Assembly: GCA_002426825.1 (NCBI GenBank)
Contig: DINK01000036.1
Location: forward strand, 3,623 to 12,245
DNA: 8,623 nt
From: Holosporaceae bacterium UBA5542
GTDB taxonomy: Bacteria > Pseudomonadota > Alphaproteobacteria > UBA7879 > UBA5542
Direction: 5' to 3'
Positions 1 through 7,571 of the stretch are shown here, in pieces. The position numbers and the translations under genes were made by a program. Numbering within the stretch: position 1 is the first letter of the stretch; every line of letters starts with the position of its first letter. The notes below the pieces were generated by a model, which did not search any database, was not told where the DNA came from, and saw nothing but the letters and a program-made list of their open reading frames with translations.

Positions 1-1671
1 TATCACAGAATAAAATTTATTAGTGGTTTTACAGGATCTTTGGGGACAATTATTATTTTAAAAAATGCAGCAGCTTTATTTGTTGACGGCAGGTATACTT
101 TGCAAGCCCAAAAACAAATCGACACTAAGATTTACGAAATCGAAAATTATGATCCTCATTCAATAATGTCGTGGGTTTTAAAAAAATCCGCATCTGAGAA
201 AATTGTACTGGGTTATGATGCGTGGGACTATACTGTTTCGCAGCTAAATATGTTCCAGAAAATTGCACCCAACATAAACTTCAAGCAACTTGATCGAAAC
301 CCTATTGATGAAATTTGGGATGACAAGCCCAATATTTCAAAGACAAAAATATTTCTGCACCCCGAAAAATATTCAGGAGAATCATGGAAACAAAAACTCG
401 AATCCATTCAAAACATCCTTAAAACACAAAATCTTGATGCTATTTTCTTAACGTCTTCTTCCTCTATTTGCTGGTTGCTTAATATACGCGGCCATGACGT
501 TCCTTTTACCCCTATTTCTCTATGCTATGCAATCGTATACAAGACAGGAAAAATAGATTTATTTGTATACCTTGAAAACCTCACAGAAGAAATTGTGAAA
601 CATTTTCAACCTACAATCACATTCCATAGAATGTCTGGCTTAGAATTGACAGAAAAGCTGCCCAAATTGCTTGCCAATTTACGTGTAGGATATACAGAAA
701 AACAAGCCCCCATGCGTGCAAAAAACATTATTGCCCCTAGTGTTATTGAGCTCATCAACATGGAAGACCCATGTGTACTGTTACGTGCATGCAAGAACAA
801 AACACAGCTTAAGCATATAGAAGAAACACATATTGAAGATGGAATTGCATTAGCAAAGTTTTTTTGCTGGATTGATGATAACTATAAGACAGAGTCAATC
901 AATGAGTATACTGCTGCAGAAAAAATTGATTCTTTTAGATTTCAAAATAAAAACTGCATTGATCTAAGCTTCCCAACAATTTCAGGCACCGCCCAAAACG
1001 GATCAATTGTTCATTATCGTGCAGGCGAAAACCCCCTCCCTCTTACGGAAGGAGATATATTTTTATGCGATTCAGGCGGACAGTACTATGGGGGTACAAC
1101 GGATGTGACCCGCACCATTTGTCTTGGGAAAAACCCCACACCAGAGCAAAAAAAACTCTTTACTCTCGTTCTCAAAGGGCTGGTTGTTTTAAGTTGTGCC
1201 GAATTTCCAGAAGGTGTCACAGGAGGGCAACTCGACTTATTAGCACGTCAGTTTTTATGGAAAGAAGGGCATGATTATGCCCATGCAACGGGTCATGGGG
1301 TGGGTCAATATGCCAATGTACATGAAGGACCACAAAACATTTCCCCACGCGCAACAACCGTTCCTTTAAGGGAAGGCATGGTTTTATCTAACGAGCCTGG
1401 TTGCTATATTGAAGGACAGTTTGGCATTCGCATCGAAAACTTAATGTATGTGTCACACACAGGGCGAATAGATTCATTTGGGCGGAAAATTCTCAAGTTT
1501 AATACACTTACCTTCTGCCCTATTGATCGAAGCTGCATTGATATTACGCTTCTCACGAATGCAGAAAAAGAATGGATCGATGCATACCACAACACCGTAT
1601 GGGAAAAATTATCTCCTCATGTTGATACGCGCACAAAAGATTGGTTGAAAAAAGAAACAGCCCCTCTATAA
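1..1671 (+). CDS. Aminopeptidase P family protein (Xaa-Pro aminopeptidase, peptidase M24B), 5' truncated
   Basis: Cytosolic metallo-exopeptidase predicted to release an N-terminal residue preceding proline. The reading frame is open from base 1 (starting YHRIKFISGFTGS), so the TTG at 40 is not a real start and the gene begins upstream; 556 residues are visible and perhaps the first 40-50 are missing. The visible part has the long three-domain layout: two creatinase-like N-terminal domains, then the pita-bread catalytic domain, then a C-terminal tail ending in the family's FCPIDRS...LSPHV...WLKK pattern. Counting from the TTG at 40, the five expected metal ligands are all present: Asp344 (LCDSGG), Asp355 (TTDVTR), His419 (TGHGVG), Glu452 (SNEPG) and Glu466 (IRIEN), plus the active-site His325 (VHYRA). 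It therefore looks active. Family length is usually about 600 residues, longer than E. coli PepP, so I give no symbol. It converges on the binding-protein gene with 5 bases between stops. Confidence 0.95.
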   Translation, partial: YHRIKFISGFTGSLGTIIILKNAAALFVDGRYTLQAQKQIDTKIYEIENYDPHSIMSWVLKKSASEKIVLGYDAWDYTVSQLNMFQKIAPNINFKQLDRNPIDEIWDDKPNISKTKIFLHPEKYSGESWKQKLESIQNILKTQNLDAIFLTSSSSICWLLNIRGHDVPFTPISLCYAIVYKTGKIDLFVYLENLTEEIVKHFQPTITFHRMSGLELTEKLPKLLANLRVGYTEKQAPMRAKNIIAPSVIELINMEDPCVLLRACKNKTQLKHIEETHIEDGIALAKFFCWIDDNYKTESINEYTAAEKIDSFRFQNKNCIDLSFPTISGTAQNGSIVHYRAGENPLPLTEGDIFLCDSGGQYYGGTTDVTRTICLGKNPTPEQKKLFTLVLKGLVVLSCAEFPEGVTGGQLDLLARQFLWKEGHDYAHATGHGVGQYANVHEGPQNISPRATTVPLREGMVLSNEPGCYIEGQFGIRIENLMYVSHTGRIDSFGRKILKFNTLTFCPIDRSCIDITLLTNAEKEWIDAYHNTVWEKLSPHVDTRTKDWLKKETAPL

Positions 1672-1676
1672 AAAAA

Positions 1677-3443
1677 TTATTTTTCCCACCACGATTCAAG
1701 GCGTGACTCCATCGCAGGGTCTAATTCTGGAAAGGATAACTTTTCTTTGTAAGCGATCAAATCCTTTTCAAGGTGATACAGAGGAATAACATAGCATCCA
1801 GCCATAAGAATACGATCCAACACTTTAACAAGCGTGACAAGCTCTTGTCGACTTTCAACACGAATAATTTTTTGAATAAGATCATCAATAGCATGTACGC
1901 GAATCCCCGGATAATTCCGGCTTCCATTAATGTCCGCTGCACGTGATGAAATATAGTTAATTAACTCATTACCCGGAGACCGCGTTCCCACCCAAAAATG
2001 GTAAATCATATCAAAGTCAAAGTCGATTTTCCTTCTTTGATACTGGGCCTCATCCAACACCCTCAAAGACACACGAACACCTAAACGCTTTAACTCACGA
2101 CTAAATTCTTCTGCTGCTTTCATAAATTCTTGGGAGGGTAACAGCATTTCAAATTGAAATAAAGAACCTGTGTTTTTATCATACAGTTGACCGTTTTTCA
2201 TTTCGTATCCTGCTTCGCGCAATAAGCGCGCCGCTTCTTCTAAATTATGTCGCTTATCTTGTGTCGTTTTGTGAGATGGCGGCACATAAGCAGGCCCAAA
2301 TACAGCTGGATTCAAATCTGAATATGCATTTAATACTTTCCGCTCACCTAACGATGGACGCCCATGGGGCATCAATTCTGTACGGTCAAAAAAGCTTCGC
2401 GTACGCGTGTACATGTTATGATAAAGCATTGCATTCAAACGCTCAAAATCAAACACCATAGCAAGAGCTCTTCTCACACGAATATCTTTAAAAATATCAC
2501 GGCGCGTGTTGTATACAAATGAATGAAGTCCAACAGGGCGCTTGTGTTCAATTTCTATCTTTTGGATATTCCTACTTTCTGGAAACTTATAATCCTGAAA
2601 CCATTTCTGAGGATCCGACTCTTCAATCATATCAATCTTGCCTGATTTAAAAGCTTCAAACAAAATAGGGCGGCTTAAAAAGTAATCAATCCGTACTTCA
2701 TCAAAATTATAGCGACCTCTATAGGTTGGCAGATCTTTCCCCCAAAAGTTTTTAATACGCTCATATACAATATAACGCCCTGCTTCAAAATCCTTCACAC
2801 GATATGGGCCGTTAGAAACAAGGGGCTGCAAAGCAAGCTGGTTCAGATCTTTTCCTTCATAGACTTGTTTTGGAATCAACGGCATCATACCAATAATAAG
2901 GGGCAACTCTCGATCTTTTTGCGCATCTTTAAATGTAAATTTAACTCGAAGACGAGAAAGTTTCTCAGCCTTTTCAACTTTACTGTAAAACGTTTTCATA
3001 AAGGGTTGGCCGTACTTTAACCAAGTCTGATAACTGAAAATAACATCATCCGCTGTAATGGGGCCATGCTTATCCCATTCAGCTTCGGGGCGAATATTAA
3101 AAACAATCCACGCCCGATCTTTTGGCATTTCCATGCTTTCCGCCACAACTCCGTACATTGTAAATGGCTCATCTGGCGACCGTCCCATTAAGGTTGTACG
3201 TGTTAAGTTAATTTTTTTAGGGGCAACACCCTTCAAAATCCAAGGGTTCAAGTTGTCAAAGCCTCCCAGCTCACCCAGAACAACCTTTCCTTTTTTAGGT
3301 GCATTTGGGTTGACGAAATCAAAGTGTTGGAATCCAGGCTTATATTTTGGAAATCCCCGTGCAGCAATTGCATGCACTTTCGGAGCCGTTTCAGCATGCC
3401 CTAAGGTAACCAAAGACAATAAGAGAAATAGAAATGCCAACAC
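1677..3443 (-). CDS. YejA-like ABC transporter extracellular solute-binding protein (SBP family 5, oligopeptide/microcin C type)
   Basis: Periplasmic receptor predicted to bind oligopeptides and deliver them to an ABC permease; the family includes YejA and the Dpp/Opp receptors. YejA-type signatures are visible: HFDFVNPNAPKKG and FDNLNPWILKG near the mature N terminus, a GPYRVKDFEAGRYIVYER segment mid-protein, and GTRSPGNELINYISS...NGSRNYPGI with a terminal SWW near the C terminus. The frame is open up to an ATG at 3536, but that start overlaps lysR by 59 bases and has no Shine-Dalgarno sequence. I prefer GTG 3443 (588 residues) or TTG 3440, which follow AAAGGGGA at 3455-3448. Either gives a hydrophobic signal sequence (LAFLFLLLSLVTLGHA) with probable cleavage after GHA or HAE. 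Such a short signal lacks the usual basic N-region, so TTG 3464, adding a lysine, is also possible. About 34 bases after lysR, same strand, so probably co-transcribed. No permease or ATPase genes follow. Family call is firm, substrate is not. Confidence 0.92.
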   Translation of the reverse strand: MLAFLFLLLSLVTLGHAETAPKVHAIAARGFPKYKPGFQHFDFVNPNAPKKGKVVLGELGGFDNLNPWILKGVAPKKINLTRTTLMGRSPDEPFTMYGVVAESMEMPKDRAWIVFNIRPEAEWDKHGPITADDVIFSYQTWLKYGQPFMKTFYSKVEKAEKLSRLRVKFTFKDAQKDRELPLIIGMMPLIPKQVYEGKDLNQLALQPLVSNGPYRVKDFEAGRYIVYERIKNFWGKDLPTYRGRYNFDEVRIDYFLSRPILFEAFKSGKIDMIEESDPQKWFQDYKFPESRNIQKIEIEHKRPVGLHSFVYNTRRDIFKDIRVRRALAMVFDFERLNAMLYHNMYTRTRSFFDRTELMPHGRPSLGERKVLNAYSDLNPAVFGPAYVPPSHKTTQDKRHNLEEAARLLREAGYEMKNGQLYDKNTGSLFQFEMLLPSQEFMKAAEEFSRELKRLGVRVSLRVLDEAQYQRRKIDFDFDMIYHFWVGTRSPGNELINYISSRAADINGSRNYPGIRVHAIDDLIQKIIRVESRQELVTLVKVLDRILMAGCYVIPLYHLEKDLIAYKEKLSFPELDPAMESRLESWWEK

Positions 3444-3447
3444 AAAA

Positions 3448-3455
3448 TCCCCTTT
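3448..3455 (-). promoter_or_regulatory. Ribosome binding site that decides the start of the solute-binding protein
   Basis: AAAGGGGA on the minus strand lies 4 bases before GTG 3443 and 7 bases before TTG 3440. It sits between the lysR stop (3480-3478) and the hydrophobic signal-peptide codons. The alternative ATG at 3536 has no purine-rich element in the 20 bases before it. Confidence 0.6.
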
Positions 3456-3477
3456 ATATGGCAACAGTTTCAGCTTT

Positions 3478-4362
3478 TTATTCGGTTCTAAAAAGAGAGT
3501 GAATGAATTCGCCAAATTTCTTGACGGGTATAGCATTTTTATGGGCTGTTGGATAGATGTAAAAAAAGTCTAAGACACGCCCTTCAAGGTTAGGCAGCAC
3601 GGGAACAAGGCCTTTATGCTCACTTGATTCCTCGATCATTGGTCCGATCCCCTGCCCTTCATGAATAAGGTGAGAGGCAGTTTTAGAACAACTTGTACGT
3701 GCAACCGGTTCGTGCACATGTCCGTGCGCGCCCCCGGTAAAAAGATGCCAGTTAAATGTGGGATAGAGCTCTGCACTTGGTTCATAGGCAATCAACCTAT
3801 GATTTTTCAAATCTTCCGGCTTTTCAGGAAGGCCATATTTCTCAACATACGCATTACTGGCATAAAGTTTAATATGCAAACGAGTTACAAATTCTTGCAT
3901 AACATTGTTTGCAACATTTTGAATGTATGGGCGAATAAAAACGGTCATGCCAGCTTGTTCAAGATCCGATACGCTCGCATTATTTTTCCCTAAAATTAAG
4001 CTGATATCAGGGTACGTTTGCATGAATTTTGTAAGATGTGGCAAAATAAATTGTTCGTAGAAGTGGCCTAGGAAACTGACACTTAAAAGACCTTTAGCTT
4101 CTGTGTGCACATTCTTCACAAGATTCCGCATACCTTCAATACGATCAAGAACAATTTTGGTTTCTTCGAGAAGCGCTTGCCCTTCAGGCGTTAGAATCAA
4201 TCCACGCGCTTTTCTTTTAAAAAGCTTTGTGCGAAGACGCGTTTCCATTGAAATAATTTTACGGCTTACATTCGACTGATCCATATTCAGTTCACCAGCC
4301 GCATTTGTAAAACTCCCCGCATTAGCAACAATGTAAAACGTTTTTAATTGATCTAAAGTCAT
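3478..4362 (-). CDS. LysR-type transcriptional regulator
   Basis: DNA-binding regulator of 294 residues, the usual LTTR length. Residues 1-60 form the winged helix-turn-helix with the classic pattern LDQLKTFYIVANAGSFTNAA...QSNVSRKIISMETRL...LFKRKARGLILTPEG, followed by a linker helix to about residue 88. Residues 90-290 are the periplasmic-binding-like effector domain, starting GLLSVSFLGHFYEQFILPHL. ATG 4362 has an AAAGAGA ribosome binding site at 4373-4367 and starts exactly at the family's conserved MTLDQL. It has a plausible promoter just upstream and sits directly before the YejA-like binding-protein gene on the same strand, so its likely targets are its own promoter and hence that gene. 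Unlike the textbook LTTR arrangement, regulator and presumed target are not divergent. The effector is unknown; a peptide or peptide-derived signal is only a guess from context. Confidence 0.93.
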   Translation of the reverse strand: MTLDQLKTFYIVANAGSFTNAAGELNMDQSNVSRKIISMETRLRTKLFKRKARGLILTPEGQALLEETKIVLDRIEGMRNLVKNVHTEAKGLLSVSFLGHFYEQFILPHLTKFMQTYPDISLILGKNNASVSDLEQAGMTVFIRPYIQNVANNVMQEFVTRLHIKLYASNAYVEKYGLPEKPEDLKNHRLIAYEPSAELYPTFNWHLFTGGAHGHVHEPVARTSCSKTASHLIHEGQGIGPMIEESSEHKGLVPVLPNLEGRVLDFFYIYPTAHKNAIPVKKFGEFIHSLFRTE

Positions 4363-4387
4363 TGTTTCTCTTTAATTTATTTAAGCC

Positions 4388-4422
4388 AGTATACTTATAT
4401 AAAAATTAAGACGTAAACACAA
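4388..4422 (-). promoter_or_regulatory. Probable sigma70-type promoter of lysR
   Basis: On the minus strand TTTACG (4417-4412) is followed after 18 bases by TATACT (4393-4388), five of six matches to TATAAT. An overlapping alternative is TTGTGT (4422-4417), 17 bases, TATAAG (4399-4394). Transcription would begin near 4381, giving a leader of about 20 bases that contains the AAAGAGA ribosome binding site. The region is very AT-rich, so chance matches are likely and the call is tentative. Confidence 0.45.
4394..4410. promoter_or_regulatory. Candidate LysR-type operator, CTTA-N9-TAAG dyad overlapping the lysR promoter
   Basis: CTTATATAAAAATTAAG is a 17-base interrupted dyad (CTTA, 9 bases, TAAG) containing the T-N11-A spacing typical of LTTR boxes. 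It ends next to the -10 hexamer of the proposed lysR promoter and overlaps the alternative -10, a position expected for negative autoregulation. The pattern is seen directly; its role is inferred. Confidence 0.35.
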
Positions 4423-4462
4423 TGCTTCTTAATATTTAATTATTTCCACAATAAAAATTAAG
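4399..4462. repeat. Twin 12-base direct repeat with an inverted arm between the copies
   Basis: ATAAAAATTAAG occurs exactly at 4399-4410 and again at 4451-4462. Between them CTTAATATTTA (4428-4438) is complementary to the last 11 bases of either copy with one mismatch, so two mutually exclusive hairpins could form. The second copy overlaps the stop codon of the methyltransferase gene and is followed on the plus strand by seven T (4463-4469). The stretch between the methyltransferase stop and the lysR start contains no gene. Confidence 0.5.
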
Positions 4463-5051
4463 TTTTTTTAAAGATGCCAACAACAAAGGAATTACCCTGT
4501 CGACTTTTTAAAAAATTAGGAATAGAAACATGAAGAATATTAAAATGACCAACTTGATTTATAGTATCAATAAGTTTCTCTTCTGAAAAATCGTTAAAAT
4601 ATCGTTCACTCTCTTCTACTTCTCCTGCACCATGACGCATAGAAATAAACCAGTGCCCGCCTTTTTTAAGAGAAATTGAAAGGTTTCTAAGTACATTTGG
4701 TAAGTGTTCTTGGCGCACATGAAGAAGGCTTGCCGAACACCATATGCCGTCAAAAGTATTTTCAGAAAATTGTACATCTTCAAAAAAAATTTTTTCAACA
4801 AAAAGCCCTGTTTCTGAAGAAGCCATTTCAACCATTTGGGCAGATGCGTCGAAAGCTGACACACCAAATCCTTGTCGCAAAAAATACTTCGAATCCCGAC
4901 CGGGGCCACATCCCGCATCAAGAATTTTCCCACCTTTAGGCAGGCCTTCTAAAAACAAATCATAAAGGGGTTGCATGTGATATTTTTTAGTACTTAAAGC
5001 GTAAGATTCAGCATTTTGATCGTAGTAGGAAATTGTTTTCGATGCTTTCAT
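4458..5051 (-). CDS. TehB-like class I SAM-dependent methyltransferase, substrate unknown
   Basis: Small soluble Rossmann-fold methyltransferase of 197 residues. Motif I is ILDAGCGPGRDS (residues 43-54), the SAM-ribose acidic residue is Asp68 (SAFDAS), and DGIWCSASLLHV (101-112) is the post-II strand of this family. Homologues I recall share an N-terminal YYDxNAxxY, an M..LYD.FL helix, the GRDSxxF helix and a late FISM.xGxGE...R.F segment, all recognisable here. These proteins are usually annotated only as methyltransferase domain proteins; relatives include TehB, so a small-molecule substrate is more likely than DNA or rRNA, but I cannot name it. ATG 5051 has only a weak GGA ribosome binding site. 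It lies 53 bases after ftsB, same strand, with no clear promoter or terminator between, so read-through is possible. A 60-base sample (4561-4620) has 17 G/C versus 31 in a sample of eno (5521-5580), hinting at a different origin or weaker selection. Confidence 0.88.
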   Translation of the reverse strand: MKASKTISYYDQNAESYALSTKKYHMQPLYDLFLEGLPKGGKILDAGCGPGRDSKYFLRQGFGVSAFDASAQMVEMASSETGLFVEKIFFEDVQFSENTFDGIWCSASLLHVRQEHLPNVLRNLSISLKKGGHWFISMRHGAGEVEESERYFNDFSEEKLIDTINQVGHFNILHVSIPNFLKSRQGNSFVVGIFKKT

Positions 5052-5104
5052 TTCAGTCCACTAACGTTAAAAAAATCTTTTATCAATTTGTAGAGTTCGT
5101 ATCT

Positions 5105-5416
5105 CTAAGGCGTGTCATCAATGATGACAATTTCGTCTTTCTCTCCCACGTTCAACATATCCCGCGCACATTCATCTAACAAATCACGGTCTAGATGGTC
5201 TGCCTTCAGCCTTTTTACTTTGTTTTGTAACTTTTCTTCTTCTTCTTCAAGCGCCGATAGGGTGTCTCGATGCTCACGCAATTCAGCTTCTAAAGAGCGC
5301 CAGGAAAAAAGACCATAATTGCCCGTTAAAATGTGGTAGGAAAAATAAAGAAAAAGGGCCAGCGATGCCAACACCAATCCATATTTCTTTAGACGATAGA
5401 GAAGTTTACGATCCAT
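5105..5416 (-). CDS. ftsB: Cell division protein FtsB / septum formation initiator (DivIC family)
   Basis: Small bitopic inner-membrane protein of the divisome that pairs with FtsL and, through it, FtsQ, regulating septal peptidoglycan synthesis. The 103 residues show a basic cytoplasmic N terminus (MDRKLLYRLKKYG), one membrane helix at about 13-31 (LVLASLALFLYFSYHIL), a conserved NYGLFSWR turn at 33-40, then a heptad-rich coiled coil at about 41-73 with five consecutive glutamates (57-61), and a C-terminal LDRDLLDECARDMLNV...DEIVII segment typical of the family. Length and position immediately after eno match the well-known eno-ftsB pairing. ATG 5416 lies 15 bases after the eno stop with no recognisable Shine-Dalgarno sequence, suggesting coupling to eno translation. 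No better internal start exists because the basic segment before the membrane helix is needed. Confidence 0.93.
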   Translation of the reverse strand: MDRKLLYRLKKYGLVLASLALFLYFSYHILTGNYGLFSWRSLEAELREHRDTLSALEEEEEKLQNKVKRLKADHLDRDLLDECARDMLNVGEKDEIVIIDDTP

Positions 5417-5431
5417 AGCGTTGAGGATACG

Positions 5432-6724
<1,293 letters not shown>

Positions 6725-6726
<2 letters not shown>

Positions 6727-7567
6727 AAGGAAGGGTTACAGGATTTTTCTTTGCAAAGTCATCAATGTGCTTCAATTCTGTCAGCACATGCTTCATATCT
6801 TTAAGGTAAATCATATTTGGGCCATCACTAGGTGCCTGGTCAGGATTTTCATGGGTTTCCATGAAAAAAGCCGCCACACCAATGGCTGCGGCGCCACGGG
6901 CCAATATAGGGGCAAAGTCTCGATTCCCCCCACTGCAGCCACCCTGTCCACCGGGCTCTTGCACCGAATGGGTCGCATCAAATACCACGGGATATCCTGT
7001 TTTCGCCATAATAGGAAAAGAGCGCATGTCCACGATCAAACGGTTGTATCCAAAAGTAATACCCCGCTCACAAAGCAAAATATTTTGATTGCCTACTGAT
7101 TCAATCTTTTTCGCAATATTTGCCACATCCCAAGGTGCAAGAAACTGCCCCTTTTTCACATTAATTGCTTTTCCTGTTCTACCTGCGGCAAGAAGCAAAT
7201 CTGTCTGGCGACATAAGTAAGCAGGTATTTGTAAAACATCCACATGGGGTGCTATCAATGCACATTGCTCTTCCGTATGCACGTCCGTCATCACAGGGCA
7301 TTTTAATTCACGGCGAATACGATCAAAAACAGGAATTGCTTTTTCTAAGCCCACCCCCCGAGCACCTTCAACACTTGTTCGATTGGCTTTATCGAACGAT
7401 GTTTTATACACAAAAGGGATATCAAGTTCATGACAAAGTGTGGCCAATGCGCCCGCCATATCCATGGCATGCTGCTCACTTTCCATCTGGCAAGGCCCTG
7501 CCAATAAGGCAAAAGGCAAATCATTCCCAATTTTAAGGGGACCAATTGATACATGCTTCATAGACAT
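6725..7567 (-). CDS. kdsA: 3-deoxy-8-phosphooctulonate synthase (Kdo8P synthase), metal-dependent type
   Basis: Cytosolic enzyme condensing arabinose 5-phosphate with phosphoenolpyruvate to Kdo 8-phosphate, the committed step toward the Kdo sugar of the lipopolysaccharide inner core. The 280 residues carry the family motifs LLAGPCQMES (21-30), YKTSFDKANRTS (54-65), KAINVKKGQF (133-142), ERGITFGYN (167-175) and FDATHSVQ (196-203). Cys26, His200, Glu237 and Asp248 reproduce the identity and exact spacing of the Aquifex aeolicus metal ligands (Cys11, His185, Glu222, Asp233), so this is the metallo class, not the E. coli type with Asn in place of the Cys. ATG 7567 starts 4 bases after the pyrG stop; ATG 7561, two codons on, is an equally possible start. 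The ribosome binding site (AAGAAAG) lies inside the end of pyrG, implying coupled translation. Third-order partner eno supplies its phosphoenolpyruvate. Confidence 0.97.
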
Positions 7568-7571
7568 ATAA

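Noticed and set aside
40..42. TTG as the start of the aminopeptidase P gene
   Set aside because: The frame is open to base 1 and the upstream residues RIKFISGFTGS are conserved family sequence, so the true start lies left of the window.
1665..1685. Bidirectional terminator between the convergent genes
   Set aside because: The junction has only an A run followed by a T run; there is no GC-containing stem that could act as an intrinsic terminator.
3058..3573. 171-codon open frame on the plus strand
   Set aside because: It lies antisense to the conserved binding-protein gene and the end of lysR, has no recognisable motif and no ribosome binding site that I could see, so it is a shadow of the real genes.
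5058..5086. Possible promoter for the methyltransferase gene
   Set aside because: TTGATA is an acceptable -35, but at 16-18 bases spacing the -10 candidates (TAGTGG and neighbours) match poorly.
5089..5107. Possible terminator after ftsB
   Set aside because: The stem TAGAG/CTCTA has only five base pairs with a 7-base loop, and the nearest T run begins about 16 bases later, so it does not fit an intrinsic terminator.
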